Shown: positions 9,043-19,121 of the stretch, one piece after another | Numbering within the stretch: position 1 is the stretch's first letter | How the letters are laid out: the number at the start of each line of letters is the position of its first letter | DNA from: Planctomycetaceae bacterium | GTDB taxonomy: Bacteria > Planctomycetota > Planctomycetia > Planctomycetales > Planctomycetaceae | Direction of reading: 5' to 3' | Assembly: GCA_900299185.1 (NCBI GenBank) | Contig: OMIV01000090.1 | Coordinates: forward strand, 1-53,935 | Length of the DNA stretch: 53,935 nt | The notes under the pieces: generated by a model | What the model saw: only the letters and a program-made list of their open reading frames with translations | Told to the model about the DNA's origin: nothing | Database searches by the model: none | Position numbers and translations under genes: made by a program

Positions 9043-10245
9043 ATGGCGGACTCTGTTGGCGACGCTAATCCTGAAGTTCGTCCCAAGCGACGGATCGGAT
9101 TGGTGCTTTTCGTCGTCTCTTTGTTGGTGCTCGGGCTGGGTGCGTTTGGCATTTGGAAGAGCAACAACTTCGACTCCGTTGAGGTGCTCGACTACTTCAT
9201 CTGCACGGGGATGATCGACGGTCGCCCGTTGCTGGCCGAGCTGAGTTTTCAGAAGGACAAAGACGTGCTCGCGTTGATTGTCTTCCCTGATGGCCGCCAT
9301 TGGTCGCTGGCCGGACGACGTTTCGAGAACGGCCAGTACTCGTGGAACTTGCTTGATCCCGAGAGCAACGTTGTGGGCCAGTTGAGAGGCGAGTGGGACT
9401 CAAAGACCGGCAAGTTCAGCGGGCGTTTGATTGGTAGCGGCTCTCACGAGAAGCCTGCCATTGTTGAGTTGCAGCGCGTCGCGCAGTTCGTGCGTCATGT
9501 CGTTGCCAGCGGACTTCGAGTTGGGCCGTTCGGTCGTCGCTTAGTTTTCGATTTCACACAGCCGCGATTTGAGGAACGCACAGGTAACGGCGAGTTCTGC
9601 CAGGGCGCGATGCTCAATCAGCAGTTTGAGCACTTATTCGAATCACAAATCGAAGAGGCTTTGCCGCACATCCGAAACTTAGACGAGTGGCTCAAGCTAG
9701 TTCGTGACTCGTGGGACGAAGGAAGTGAGAGGTTTTACGTGGCCTCGACTCATTTGGTTGCAATCAGCAATACGGTCGCATCCGGTCGGCAACCGTGGAC
9801 TTATTTGGCGGACTCCGATTCTTGGTCAGGTTTGATGTTGTTTTCGTACAACTTAATTGGAGTTGAAACGGATGAATTTCGAAGTGAGGACGTATTCGTT
9901 GCAGACAAGGTAGACGGCGAACAACTTCGAGATTTGATCATGAACATGGCGGTTCGAACCAAAGTCGGGAAGTTCGCCGTCGAACAGGAAGTAAATTCGA
10001 ACGATCAAACAGACGGGGAAGGCTCGTCATCTCATAATGCTCCTTCGAGGAAGTTGATCTTCACGTCGTTCTGTTTGGAGCCAGGCGGGATCCGCTTCCT
10101 TTGTACCCATGACATTCTCGGACATGGTTACTTCTCGGATGACTTCGAGGTGCTTGTTCCGTGGAGTGAGCTGCGGCCGTATCTCAAGAGTGATGGACCA
10201 GCGAGATACTTCATGTCGTTCGAACAAGATGCGTCGCAGCAATGA
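9043..10245 (+). CDS. Membrane-anchored protein with a C-terminal DUF3298-like domain
   Basis: 400 residues, ATG 9043, with GAGG (9031-9034) eight bases upstream. A basic start (RPKRR) precedes one membrane helix (about 19-38, IGLVLFVVSLLVLGLGAFGI), so most of the protein faces outward. The last 70 residues, with SFCLEPGGIRFLC and VLVPWSELRPYL, follow the DUF3298 pattern found in RsiV-type anti-sigma factors and YiaD-like envelope proteins, where a beta-rich domain sits outside the membrane and often binds lysozyme or cell-wall material. The middle has no match I recognise. No sigma factor is adjacent, so a signalling role is not supported by context. Confidence 0.6.
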   Translation: MADSVGDANPEVRPKRRIGLVLFVVSLLVLGLGAFGIWKSNNFDSVEVLDYFICTGMIDGRPLLAELSFQKDKDVLALIVFPDGRHWSLAGRRFENGQYSWNLLDPESNVVGQLRGEWDSKTGKFSGRLIGSGSHEKPAIVELQRVAQFVRHVVASGLRVGPFGRRLVFDFTQPRFEERTGNGEFCQGAMLNQQFEHLFESQIEEALPHIRNLDEWLKLVRDSWDEGSERFYVASTHLVAISNTVASGRQPWTYLADSDSWSGLMLFSYNLIGVETDEFRSEDVFVADKVDGEQLRDLIMNMAVRTKVGKFAVEQEVNSNDQTDGEGSSSHNAPSRKLIFTSFCLEPGGIRFLCTHDILGHGYFSDDFEVLVPWSELRPYLKSDGPARYFMSFEQDASQQ

Positions 10246-10474
10246 CCGTGGCGCGATAAATGCGCGATGGAATGCGTCGCTGGCCATCGGGAGCGAACAA
10301 ACTCAACTCGCGTAAGTTTGGTTCTGTGGGGAACCATCAAAGATGCCTTGCGTCGCTGGTTGCAGGGAGCTTAAGTCCAACCAGCAGAGTCGCTGAGTTT
10401 CGTTTGAGTCGTCTTGAATCGACGATCGAATTCTTGGCTGCGGTCTTTGTGCTCGAATGATCGAAGGGTTGCCG

Positions 10475-11884
10475 ATGCTGCGAATCTTGGGTGCTCAAAG
10501 TCGTTTGTGTGACGGACTGTCGCGGCGAGAAATGTTGCGAGTCGGTGGGCTTTCGACGTTGGGGCTAGGGCTCGACCAATTGCTGGGTGGTCGCGAGGTC
10601 GCACAAACGATGGCGGGGCAGGGCGGTGCGGTTCTTAAGAAACCGAAGTCTTGCTTGGTGCTGTTTTTGATGGGTGGAGCTCCTCAGCATTCGACGTTCG
10701 ATCCAAAATCTGATGCGCCTGCTGAGGTACGCGGTGAGTTCGGTGCCATCAACACTGCGGTGCCGGGAACTCAGATTTGCGAGTTGTTTCCTCGCACCAG
10801 TTTGCTGACCGATCGCATGGCGATCCTGCGAGCAATTTCGAGTGGCGACAACGCTCACTCGTCGAGTGGTTATTACATGCTGACTGGCGTGCCGCACGCT
10901 CCGCAGAACGTCGAGAATGCAAACCCCGGCTTCCCCAACAACTATCCCAACCTCGGTGCGATCGTTCGCAAGTTGACTCCCGAACGAGGCAGTTTGCCAG
11001 CTTCGATTCGATTGCCGCATCGCATCTTCAACACCGATGGCAGCGTATGGCCCGGACAAGATGCGGGGTTCCTCGGGCGGCATGTGGAGCCTTGGTTGCT
11101 GAATTGCCAACCTGCGACGAAGGATGATCGAGTTACAGAGTTGGCTTTGCATGCCGATGTCTCGGACGTGCGATTGCTGGGCCGTCACTCGTTATTGGAC
11201 CGGCTGAATCGACAGCTGGATGAAGCTCGCAACGGAGTCGGCGCGTATGACCGGTTGGCTCAGCAAGCCTTCGACATGCTGGGATCACCACAAGCTCGCA
11301 ACGCGTTTCAGCTTGATCTTGAACCCGAGTCCGTGCGCGACCGCTATGGTCGGTCTCAGTTCGGTCAGAGCGTGTTGCTAGGTCGTCGACTGATTGAAGC
11401 CGGAGTTTCTTTGGTCCACGTGAATTGGTACCGAGGCCCCGAAGAGCCATCTGATGCTCCGTGTTGGGACAGTCATGCGAGGGAGTCTCAACGACTTAAG
11501 ACGGTACTTGCTCCGCCAGCCGACCAAGCGATCTCGGCGGTCATTGAGGACCTCGAACAGCGCGGCCTGCTTGATGACACGTTGGTCGTGTGCATGTCCG
11601 AGTTCGGTCGCACGCCGCGTTTCAACGGGGCGGCAGGGCGAGACCATTGGGGGCACGTCTACTCGGCGTTCCTGGCCGGAGCGGGCATCAAGGGCGGAGT
11701 GGTGCATGGCGCGTCGGACGCGATCGGTGCATATCCCGCCGCGGGGCGAGTCACGCCAGCGGACTTAAACGCGACCATCTTCCATTGCTTGGGCATTGAC
11801 CCGCATACCGAGATTCAAGATCCGCTCGGTCGCCCAACTCCGATCAGTCGCGGCGATGTCATTCACGCGATCGTGAACTCGTAA
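10475..11884 (+). CDS. DUF1501 family protein (exported, alkaline-phosphatase-like fold)
   Basis: 469 residues from ATG 10475; an ATG at 10457 would add six. A twin-arginine-like export signal is present (SRREMLRVGG followed by STLGLGLDQLL). The body carries the DUF1501 hallmarks: VLFLMGGAPQHSTFDPK, SSGYYMLTG, VVCMSEFGRTPR and GRDHWGH. DUF1501 proteins belong to the alkaline phosphatase/sulfatase clan, and the HWGH and EFGRTP blocks supply metal ligands of that fold. Activity is not established for the family. In planctomycetes they usually follow a DUF1553/DUF1549 cytochrome-like gene; here that partner is absent. Confidence 0.85.
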   Translation: MLRILGAQSRLCDGLSRREMLRVGGLSTLGLGLDQLLGGREVAQTMAGQGGAVLKKPKSCLVLFLMGGAPQHSTFDPKSDAPAEVRGEFGAINTAVPGTQICELFPRTSLLTDRMAILRAISSGDNAHSSSGYYMLTGVPHAPQNVENANPGFPNNYPNLGAIVRKLTPERGSLPASIRLPHRIFNTDGSVWPGQDAGFLGRHVEPWLLNCQPATKDDRVTELALHADVSDVRLLGRHSLLDRLNRQLDEARNGVGAYDRLAQQAFDMLGSPQARNAFQLDLEPESVRDRYGRSQFGQSVLLGRRLIEAGVSLVHVNWYRGPEEPSDAPCWDSHARESQRLKTVLAPPADQAISAVIEDLEQRGLLDDTLVVCMSEFGRTPRFNGAAGRDHWGHVYSAFLAGAGIKGGVVHGASDAIGAYPAAGRVTPADLNATIFHCLGIDPHTEIQDPLGRPTPISRGDVIHAIVNS

Positions 11885-12210
11885 CGAGTCGAGCTTCAAT
11901 GAGGGCGAAGTGCTCGCAATTCTGCTCGATGATCTTGCTGACGCGACGCATGTCGGCGTTCTTCGTGGTCGGGGCTCTAACTCAGCTTGGGGAACGGCAG
12001 GCAAAACTTACCGGTAATTTGCTGGTACGCTCGGTTGAGGTAGCGGAAGAAGAATGATTGATGAGTATTGGAAAATGAAAAATGCAAAGTGCCAGATTGC
12101 AATCCGGGCCCTTCATTTTGCAGTCTTCAATCTCCATTTCTCATGACTCATTTCTGCATATGGGGGCCGCACTGTGATTGGCCGCTGAACCACGTCGCAC
12201 GGGTAAGTTT
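11885..12210. other. Intergenic region with an AT-rich repeat island
   Basis: Between the converging DUF1501 gene and the amidase. The only structure I see is an AT-rich island at about 12069-12145 built from short words such as AAAATGAAAAATGCAAA and, on the other side of ATCCGGGCCC, CATTTTGCAGTCTTCAATC. The two halves are partly reverse complements. A short minus-strand reading frame here (30 codons) has no support as a gene. Confidence 0.5.
12069..12145. repeat. AT-rich imperfect inverted repeat
   Basis: The left half is rich in GAAAATGAAAAATGCAAA-type words, the right half in TTCATTTTGCA and CTCCATTTCTCAT words, with ATCCGGGCCC in the middle. It differs sharply in base composition from its surroundings. 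It looks like a simple-word repeat island rather than a terminator. Confidence 0.55.
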
Positions 12211-13623
12211 TCAACGGCCAATCGCCTTCGGGAATTTGCGGTGCCAGTCGGTGAGTTGCTGATAGCGACCAGCGATGGCCAGCAACTTGTTCTCGTCAAA
12301 CGCGCGACCAACGAACTGCAATCCGGTTGGTAAGCCACCTTCTCCAAAACCGTTGGGGACTGACAGACCGGGCAGGCCGCAGACGTTGCTCGCGCCGCCG
12401 ATGTCGGCAGTTAGTCGGGCTTTGCCTCGGTACTCAGGCCAATCGACATCATTGGGATAGGCGACTGTGGCCAGTGTAGGAGTTACGACAGCGTCAAATG
12501 GCTTGAGCAGTTCATCCATCGCTCGTTGCAGCTTCGGTCGAATGCGAATGGCGTTGATGTAGTCCTTGGCCGGAATGACCATCTGAGAATGCAATCCCCA
12601 ATGATCTTCGGGGGCGGTCATCTCCCAGATGTCTCCCGTCGTGATGAGGTCTTCAAAGGCCGCCGCAGCTTCACTGCTGAGGATGATCGAAGCCGTCTCG
12701 GTAAAGGGCAGGGATGGCAATTCAATTTCTTCGATCGTGGCGAAGGTCTTGAGGACTGCGAGCGATGCTTCGAAGTTGGCTCGAACTTCGGGTTGAGTCT
12801 GGCTCGCCACATCCTTGAGCACTGCCAGCTTGAAGCGGCGATTGGGATCAACGGATTCGGGGTATGAGTAAGAGCGAGTTGCTGCGGATGGATCTTGGGG
12901 ATCAGGTCCGGCGATCGCGTTGAGGACCAAGCCGCAGTCATCAGCGGTGCGGCACATCGGACCGAGCTTGTCCATCGTCCAACTGAGAGCCATCGCGCCA
13001 TGCCGACTGACACGACCGTAAGTCGGACGTAGCCCGGCGATTCCGCAGAAGCCGGCGGGGGTCATGATGGAGCCCCATGTTTCCGAGCCGATGCCAAAAG
13101 GCACCAGGCCGCCACCGACAGCAGAGCCGGGACCGGTCGATGATCCACCACTCCAACGCTTCTTGTCCCACGGATTCAAACCCGGTCCTGTGAAGGATGC
13201 GTTGGCTTGCCGATATCCGAGCCCTCCCGCGATCTCGACCATGGCCAACTTGGCGCAGTGCACGGCTCCGGCTTCACGCAGCTTGACGATGACGGTGGCG
13301 TCTTCGTCGAAGTCTTGTTTCTCAAAAGGCTTGGCTCCCCATGTTGTGGGATGGCCTTTGACCGCGATCAGATCCTTCGAGCCAAAAGGAATGCCGTGCA
13401 GGGAGCCTCGATCTTTGCCCGCCGCGAGTTCTGCGTCCGCTTGCTTCGCCTGCGTGATGGCTATGTCACGAGTCAACGTGACGACGGCATTGAGTTCTCG
13501 ACCAATGCGATCGAGTCGTTCCAGGAAGAACTCGGTCAGTTGAACGGTGGAGAATTCTTTCGCTCGAAGTTTGGCTCCGAGTTCCCGAATCGAGAGGAAT
13601 GCGGTGTCGACAGGTAGTGGCAT
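12211..13623 (-). CDS. Amidase-signature family hydrolase
   Basis: 470 residues from ATG 13623, with GGAG eight bases upstream on the minus strand; a longer frame to 13689 lacks one. The Ser-cisSer-Lys triad of the amidase signature family is readable: Lys83 in PFGSKDLIAVKG, the cis-Ser in GGSSTGPGS (about 161-162) and the nucleophile Ser185 in GSETWGSIM, followed by PAGFCGIAGLRPT. The family includes GatA, fatty-acid amide hydrolases and many amide and ester hydrolases. It is unlikely to be GatA, because the GGSSGGS motif is changed to GGSSTGPGS and there is no gatB or gatC beside it. No signal peptide is clear. Substrate unknown. Confidence 0.85.
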   Translation of the reverse strand: MPLPVDTAFLSIRELGAKLRAKEFSTVQLTEFFLERLDRIGRELNAVVTLTRDIAITQAKQADAELAAGKDRGSLHGIPFGSKDLIAVKGHPTTWGAKPFEKQDFDEDATVIVKLREAGAVHCAKLAMVEIAGGLGYRQANASFTGPGLNPWDKKRWSGGSSTGPGSAVGGGLVPFGIGSETWGSIMTPAGFCGIAGLRPTYGRVSRHGAMALSWTMDKLGPMCRTADDCGLVLNAIAGPDPQDPSAATRSYSYPESVDPNRRFKLAVLKDVASQTQPEVRANFEASLAVLKTFATIEEIELPSLPFTETASIILSSEAAAAFEDLITTGDIWEMTAPEDHWGLHSQMVIPAKDYINAIRIRPKLQRAMDELLKPFDAVVTPTLATVAYPNDVDWPEYRGKARLTADIGGASNVCGLPGLSVPNGFGEGGLPTGLQFVGRAFDENKLLAIAGRYQQLTDWHRKFPKAIGR

Positions 13624-13790
13624 CGGAAGGCTCCGCAGTGGGACTGACCAAGTCACAAGGAATCTCAAGCCGTGCAATAATTCGTACAAGCACCCGCGTC
13701 GTCACGTCGCAGTCGTTGCCACATGGCTTTCGTTTCGTAGTTGTTCCCCAAGCTCAGCTCGCAGGTCGAGCTGCTTGGCTGCGACCGGCT

Positions 13791-16547
13791 TTACTTGTTG
13801 CGCTGAAAGATCGGTGCGTAGATTGGTTCCACTGTTTCGTTGGGACCGGCGATCGGCAGCTTGGCGGCGAACTTTATGGTGCGAGGCGCTTCGCATTGTT
13901 TGTCATTGCAAGCTTGGTAACGGACTGAAAGCTCTAGTCCATCCTCGGTGGCGGTGGTGTCACTTGGCACCGCTAGCTTGCCGATGATTGTGACTTCGCC
14001 GCTGTAGACACGCAGCGGATCGGTAACACCCTCGGTTTTGAACTCAGCCCCAATGGGATACTGCCAGCGAGCGACTGTCGAACCGACCGATGACTTCAAC
14101 GTGATCGTTGTGGGAACGAGGAACTTGGCACCGGACGGATTCGCGTTGATGTGCCAGTTGTCATCAACAGCCAGCACGATCGCGATCTCCGTGGTTTGAC
14201 CGGGCACTAACTTGCTGTTCGAGAGATACGCCTTGGCGGTGACTCGCTCGGGCTTGGTTGTTTCGGTCTTCGTCTTATCGGGCGAAGGAGTTTCAACCGA
14301 CGGAGCTTCTTTCATTGGAGCAGGAGCCGGTTTTGATTCCGATGGATCAACCGGTAGTCGCTTGGGTTCTCGCGGCGACTTGGAGTTATCGCCGGGAGTT
14401 GGTGGCTCGTTGGTTGGAGCTTGGTCGGGGGCCTTTACGGGCGGCTTCTTCAAGCGATCGGTGAGCGTACGGAAGTCGCGTCGATCCACGAACTCTGACA
14501 ATGCGATTGTCATGTTGGCGAACCCGCGCGGCGTCTTCTTCAGTGGCCCGGCAAACGCTTCGAGCGTTTCTTGAGCGTACTGCCGGTACTTCTCGTCGCC
14601 AGTTAACGAAGCCAATCGCAGATGATTGCGAACGGTCACACTGTTGGCCGACGGGCTTGGTCCATCAAACCCATCTTTGAATCGCACGAACAACTTGTCG
14701 TGGTCTTCTGCGGTGAAGAAGTAACCCTTGCCCGCTTCATCCCAGAACAGCTTGTGTTGAGTGTCCGTGAGATGTCTGGCAGCGTTCAGCCACTTGGCAT
14801 CTCGCGTCGTCCAATGCAACGCCAACAAGCCTTCAATCAAGTAGGCATAGTCATCCAAGAAGGCGAGTTGCTTGGCTTGGTCAACTCGATGAGTTCTCTG
14901 TAATCGCCCTTCTTTTTCTCGCATGTTGGTGAGCACGAACATCGCAGTTCGCTCGCTGGCTTCCAGGCAATCGCGGCGACTGAAGATGCTTCCGGCATTC
15001 GCCAACGCGCGAATCGCCAAGCCGTTCCAACCGGCCAGGATCTTGTCATCAACCAGAGGCTTCGGTCGCTCTCTTCTGACGGCGAGCAACTTGCGACGTT
15101 GCTCGGCCAATCTGAGGTTCAGCTCACGCGGTGGAATGCGTTCTTCGACAGCCAGTGCCTCAATGGGTTGAGGCGTGAAGAGGACGCTGCCGTGCTCGAA
15201 CGTGGAAGCTTGATTGAGACCATACGCGCGCCGGAACAAGCCGGCGTCTGGCCCGAGGACTCGATCGATCTCTTGTGTCGACCACACGTAGTACTGGCCT
15301 TCGATCGTGTTGGTCTCGGCATCAATGGCCGAGAAGAACCCGCCATTGTTATCGCGCATTTCAGACATCAACCAAGTGATGATGTCGTCGGCGACTTCTC
15401 GATACAGCGGCTTGTTGGTGAGCCGAAAAGCTTCGGCATACACATCGAGCAGTTGCGCGTTGTCATAGAGCATCTTTTCGAAGTGTGGGACGCGCCACTG
15501 ACGGTCGGTGCTATATCGATGGAAGCCACCTGCGAGATGATCTCGAATGCCACCGGCGGCCATCACATCAAGAGTGTGATACAGCACCTTGGCAGCCTGC
15601 GGGTCTCGATGCTCGCGCACTTCGTCTAACAACAGAGCTAGTCGCGGAGTGGCCGGGAACTTGGGAGCGTCCGGTTGATCGAGCGAGAAGTCGATGCCGC
15701 CAAACTCAGGATCATGCGATTGCGAGATCGAGCGGACGATCGTCTGCACGGTTTCGCGATTAAGTGGAGCACGCTCGATATCGAAGCCGCCACGCATCTC
15801 GCGACGCACAAGTTCCGCAAGCGTCTTGGCATTGTTCTCAACGTCGGTGCGTTGTTTCTTCCAGGCGTCGATCACTAAGCCCGCCACCTTGGGAAATCCA
15901 AACTGCTTGCCGATGTCTTGAGGTGGGAAATAGCTGCCTCCCGCAATGGGTTGACCATCGGGGGTTAAGAACATCGACAGTGGCCAGCCACCGCTGCCGC
16001 CACCTTGCGAGAGCGCGAGATAGATTTGCAACGAGGTCATGTAGACCTCGTCGATGTCCGGCCGCTCTTCACGATCAACTTTCACGTTGATGAAGTTTGC
16101 ATTCATCAACGCTGCGATGTCTTCATTCGAAAAGACCAGACGCTCCATCACGTGGCACCAATAGCAACTGCTGTAACCCACCGAGAGGAAGATGGGTTTG
16201 TTGTCGCGCTTGGCCGCTTCAAATGCTTCCGGTCCCCACGGATACCAATCGACGGGATTGTGGGCGTGTAGCAAAAGATACGGGCTCGACTCTTTGGCCA
16301 GTCGATTGGTCTTGCGCGCGGGCTTGCTGGCTGGCTTCTCTTCGGACTCGCCTGAGACCTGCAAGATCTCCAACGGAAACATCTTCGGAGCGCTGGGTAT
16401 CGAGGTACTCTTGGGTTTGTCTGGTTGAGTTATGACTCGCGACGTTGCTTTGTTGGAAGGATCGTTGGTGGAACGCTGACAGCCCACGCTCGATAGCGCG
16501 AGCGCCATAACCAAGACAGCGAGGCATGCAGTCCGTGCGCGCTTCAT
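13791..16547 (-). CDS. YyaL/DUF255 thioredoxin-domain lipoprotein with a DsbD-N-like C-terminus
   Basis: 918 residues from ATG 16547; earlier in-frame ATGs (16562, 16595) would spoil the export signal. A lipoprotein signal ends at LSSVGC (Cys23). Residues about 75-230 are the DUF255 thioredoxin-like domain: [20 protein letters not shown] and the active CxxC in SSCYWCHVM (Cys128, Cys131). About 240-700 are the helical six-hairpin glycosidase-like region of the YyaL/SPATA20 family. After a Pro/Lys/Glu-rich linker (about 700-785) a domain with [11 protein letters not shown] and [14 protein letters not shown] resembles the N-terminal domain of DsbD. Together this suggests an envelope thiol-disulfide protein. 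The plain YyaL family is about 680 residues; the C-terminal addition explains the extra length. Confidence 0.85.
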   Translation of the reverse strand: MKRARTACLAVLVMALALSSVGCQRSTNDPSNKATSRVITQPDKPKSTSIPSAPKMFPLEILQVSGESEEKPASKPARKTNRLAKESSPYLLLHAHNPVDWYPWGPEAFEAAKRDNKPIFLSVGYSSCYWCHVMERLVFSNEDIAALMNANFINVKVDREERPDIDEVYMTSLQIYLALSQGGGSGGWPLSMFLTPDGQPIAGGSYFPPQDIGKQFGFPKVAGLVIDAWKKQRTDVENNAKTLAELVRREMRGGFDIERAPLNRETVQTIVRSISQSHDPEFGGIDFSLDQPDAPKFPATPRLALLLDEVREHRDPQAAKVLYHTLDVMAAGGIRDHLAGGFHRYSTDRQWRVPHFEKMLYDNAQLLDVYAEAFRLTNKPLYREVADDIITWLMSEMRDNNGGFFSAIDAETNTIEGQYYVWSTQEIDRVLGPDAGLFRRAYGLNQASTFEHGSVLFTPQPIEALAVEERIPPRELNLRLAEQRRKLLAVRRERPKPLVDDKILAGWNGLAIRALANAGSIFSRRDCLEASERTAMFVLTNMREKEGRLQRTHRVDQAKQLAFLDDYAYLIEGLLALHWTTRDAKWLNAARHLTDTQHKLFWDEAGKGYFFTAEDHDKLFVRFKDGFDGPSPSANSVTVRNHLRLASLTGDEKYRQYAQETLEAFAGPLKKTPRGFANMTIALSEFVDRRDFRTLTDRLKKPPVKAPDQAPTNEPPTPGDNSKSPREPKRLPVDPSESKPAPAPMKEAPSVETPSPDKTKTETTKPERVTAKAYLSNSKLVPGQTTEIAIVLAVDDNWHINANPSGAKFLVPTTITLKSSVGSTVARWQYPIGAEFKTEGVTDPLRVYSGEVTIIGKLAVPSDTTATEDGLELSVRYQACNDKQCEAPRTIKFAAKLPIAGPNETVEPIYAPIFQRNK

Positions 16548-16945
16548 TCCACTCGGTTCCATGTGCTTGTCGATGAGCAAATCTGCTGATGTCATTGTCG
16601 ATGAATTTACTGCGAGCGAGGTGCTCTACATGCTTCATCTCTATCGTTATTAGACTCATGAAGTCTCTCAGAACAATCAGCAACGCGACTCATCGCGACA
16701 TTCAACAATCATCCACAGCTCTACCCGTTTGGACCTCCATGAGGTGCGATGAGTGTAGCGACAACACGCACTGCTCCCAGTCGAGTTGTCGAGTGGATTC
16801 TCTGCAAAATTTTGGACCTCATTGAGAGGTCATTCGGAGTGCCGAAATGGCGTGAGATGTCGATTGCGTTTCGAAGGTCGAGCGATAACCTACGCCCCGC
16901 CCTGGCCGGTTCGGCCCTTTGCTCACCTCGAACAAGGAGCGCGTC
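16548..16945. other. Divergent intergenic region
   Basis: Upstream region shared by the YyaL-type gene (minus) and the DUF3500 gene (plus). It should carry both promoters, but I cannot point to clear boxes. A small hairpin GACCTC-ATTGA-GAGGTC lies at 16815-16831. No gene seen. Confidence 0.45.
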
Positions 16946-17992
16946 ATGCATCGCGAGCGAGTCTGTTCCGATTGCGAGACTGAGGCCAGCGGCCTCTCAC
17001 GTCGTCGATTCGTCCAAACGATTGGTGCCGTCGCCGCAAGTTCGGTGGCCTTGCCCAACGTGATCCGTGCTGACGAAGCGGCCGATGCTAAAAAGCCAGA
17101 GACGCTCGTTAAGAAGCTCTTTGATTCTTTGACGCCTACTCAACGCGAAGAAGTCTGCTTCGCCTGGAATCACGAAGACGATCGAGGTTTGTTGCGAACA
17201 CACGTTTCGAACAACTGGCACATCACCGACGTGAAGAAGCTGAATGTCGTCAGTGACTTCTTCACCAAAGACCAGCAAGGAATGATCGAAGCGATCTTCT
17301 ACGGTCTCTACAACCCCGCATGGCATGACCGTCTCAAGCAGCAACTCAAAGACGATGCTGGCGGCTATGGCAAGGCACAGTCGATCGCTCTGTTCGGGAC
17401 TCCGGGCAGCGAGAAGTTTGAGTTCGTAATGACCGGTCGCCATCTCACGATTCGGTGTGACGGAAATTCCACAGAGAGTTATGCCTTCGGTGGTCCAATC
17501 TTCTACGGTCACGCCGCGAAGGGCTTCAACGAAGAAGCCAATCACCCCGGCAACGTCTACTGGCATCAAGCTCTGAAGGCCAACGCGCTCTATCAAATGC
17601 TCGATGGCAAGCAACGTGAGAAAGCGTTGCTGGAGAAGACACCGGGTGAGAGCCAAGTCGGCTTCAAAGGCAATAAGCTCAAGCCAGGGTTGGCATGCTC
17701 GGACCTTAGCGCCGGTCAAAAGAAGCACGTCCAAGAAGTCTTGTCTCTGCTGCTCGAACCGTATCGCTCGACGGACCAGCAAGAGGCGATGTCCTGCTTC
17801 AACAAGCAGGGCGGTTGGGAGAGTTGCAACATTGCGTTCTATAAGTCCGACGACATTGGAAACGATGGCGTTTGGGATAACTGGCGTTTGGAAGGTCCAT
17901 CGTTCGTGTGGTACTTCCGCGGAGCTCCCCACGTGCATGTGTGGGTGAATGTGGCGGACAACGCCGATCAAAAGCTCAACGCTCAAGGTTGA
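16946..17992 (+). CDS. DUF3500 family protein with a Tat export signal
   Basis: 348 residues. Start chosen at ATG 16946 because AAGGAG (16934-16939) sits six bases upstream. A twin-arginine signal is plain: SRRRFVQTIGAVAASSVALP, with cleavage after IRADEA likely. The mature part has the DUF3500 core: TPTQREEVCFAWNH, a GLYNPAWHDRLKQQ block, then RHLTIRCDGN, AFGGPIFYGH and, near the end, GAPHVHVWVNVAD. The conserved His and Asp residues hint at metal binding. The family is common in planctomycetes and other environmental bacteria with no agreed function. The next gene downstream starts 88 bases later on the same strand. Confidence 0.85.
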   Translation: MHRERVCSDCETEASGLSRRRFVQTIGAVAASSVALPNVIRADEAADAKKPETLVKKLFDSLTPTQREEVCFAWNHEDDRGLLRTHVSNNWHITDVKKLNVVSDFFTKDQQGMIEAIFYGLYNPAWHDRLKQQLKDDAGGYGKAQSIALFGTPGSEKFEFVMTGRHLTIRCDGNSTESYAFGGPIFYGHAAKGFNEEANHPGNVYWHQALKANALYQMLDGKQREKALLEKTPGESQVGFKGNKLKPGLACSDLSAGQKKHVQEVLSLLLEPYRSTDQQEAMSCFNKQGGWESCNIAFYKSDDIGNDGVWDNWRLEGPSFVWYFRGAPHVHVWVNVADNADQKLNAQG

Positions 17993-18079
17993 AAATATTC
18001 ACTCGCCGCGTTGTCTGTTTCGGATGACGCGGCTTCTATTGAGCACCCCATCTCGCGTTCCGCTTAACAGCCTTCTGCT

Positions 18080-19066
18080 GTGACTAGTGTCGAACGCCGC
18101 TCATTCCTTCAACTCATTTCTAATGCTTGTAGCGAAGAGGGCATCTTGGATCAGCCAGGGAAGTTGCCGTGTCTTGAGGCCAAGAATTCGGGCCGTCAGA
18201 ACTCAGCGAAGTCGATTCCTGCACCTCGCTTCTCACTCAGTCAGATTTCAACCTATCGCTCATCTTGGGAAGAAGACCTACGCGGTCTAGATGCTTCTCC
18301 GATGGGTGCGGTGGGTATCTGGTTGCCGAAGCTCGCCGAATTCGACAACAAAGTTGTGCTGCGAAGACTGCGTGAAACAGAACTCTCCGTTTCCAGCGTC
18401 TCGTACGTGGGCGGCTTTACCGGGAGCAACGGCGAGTCATTCGCTCAAGCTCTCGATCACGCTTACGAGACCATGTTCATGGCCTCGGCGATGAAGGCCA
18501 AGTGCGTTGTCGTCACGCCAGGTTCACGAGGTCGCTACACCGCCAAGCACGAACGCAAGTTGGTCACGCAGACTGTTCGCGAACTCGCCTGTCTGGGTCA
18601 TGAATTGGGACTCGATGTGGCGGTCCTCCCGATGCGTGCTGAGCTGTCTCGGCGTTGGACCTTCCTGCATTCAATTGAAGATGCACGCAGCTTGCTCGCT
18701 GACGTGAATCATCCTCGTGCAGGCTTAGCGATCGATTCGTTCCAGCATTTGAGTTCTGCTGCCGACGTTCTCGAACTCGGTGCGTTGGCTCGTGAGATTA
18801 AGCACGTTCAATTGAGCGACCTGAATTTGGATGACCGCACTGAGTATTCCCGATCTTTGCCGGGTGATGGGGACTTGCCATTGCTGGAGTTGGTCAGCTC
18901 ACTACAGGCCAACGGATATCGCGGTTACTTCGACATTCAAGTTTGGTCGCGAGATGTCTGGGGACAGCCGCATGAAGCGGTCGTGCAACAGTGCGATGAT
19001 TGGGTTCGCATGGTGCAGATGGCGATTGGAGCAGCCAACGACGCGATGGTGGTTGGTCGAGTTTAG
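18080..19066 (+). CDS. Sugar phosphate isomerase/epimerase-like TIM barrel
   Basis: 328 residues, starting at GTG 18080. From about residue 50 the text follows the xylose-isomerase-like (AP endonuclease 2) TIM barrel: WEEDLRGLDASPMGAVGIW, KCVVVTPGSRG, AVLPM, AGLAIDSFQHL, HVQLSDL and GYRGYFDIQVW. The conserved Glu, His and Asp residues at strand ends are the usual metal site. It probably interconverts or handles a sugar derivative, and the oxidoreductase just downstream is a common partner for such enzymes in sugar catabolism. The first residues, VERRSFLQLIS, look like the start of a twin-arginine signal, but the hydrophobic core that should follow is missing. Confidence 0.75.
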   Translation: MTSVERRSFLQLISNACSEEGILDQPGKLPCLEAKNSGRQNSAKSIPAPRFSLSQISTYRSSWEEDLRGLDASPMGAVGIWLPKLAEFDNKVVLRRLRETELSVSSVSYVGGFTGSNGESFAQALDHAYETMFMASAMKAKCVVVTPGSRGRYTAKHERKLVTQTVRELACLGHELGLDVAVLPMRAELSRRWTFLHSIEDARSLLADVNHPRAGLAIDSFQHLSSAADVLELGALAREIKHVQLSDLNLDDRTEYSRSLPGDGDLPLLELVSSLQANGYRGYFDIQVWSRDVWGQPHEAVVQQCDDWVRMVQMAIGAANDAMVVGRV

Positions 19067-19091
19067 GCAGTCTCACGGAATGTGAATCGTG

Positions 19092-19121
19092 CTGATTGAT
19101 CGGCTGGGTTCGATCAGTCAG
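19092..19121 (+). terminator. Hairpin after the TIM-barrel gene
   Basis: CTGATTGATCG (19092-19102) pairs with CGATCAGTCAG (19111-19121) with one G-T pair and an 8-base loop. It starts 25 bases after the stop codon. No T run follows, so termination here is only a suggestion. Confidence 0.4.

Noticed and set aside
16997-17986. A 329-codon minus-strand frame covering nearly all of the DUF3500 gene
   Set aside because: The plus-strand product has a full Tat signal, a good ribosome site and family motifs; the opposite frame has none of these.
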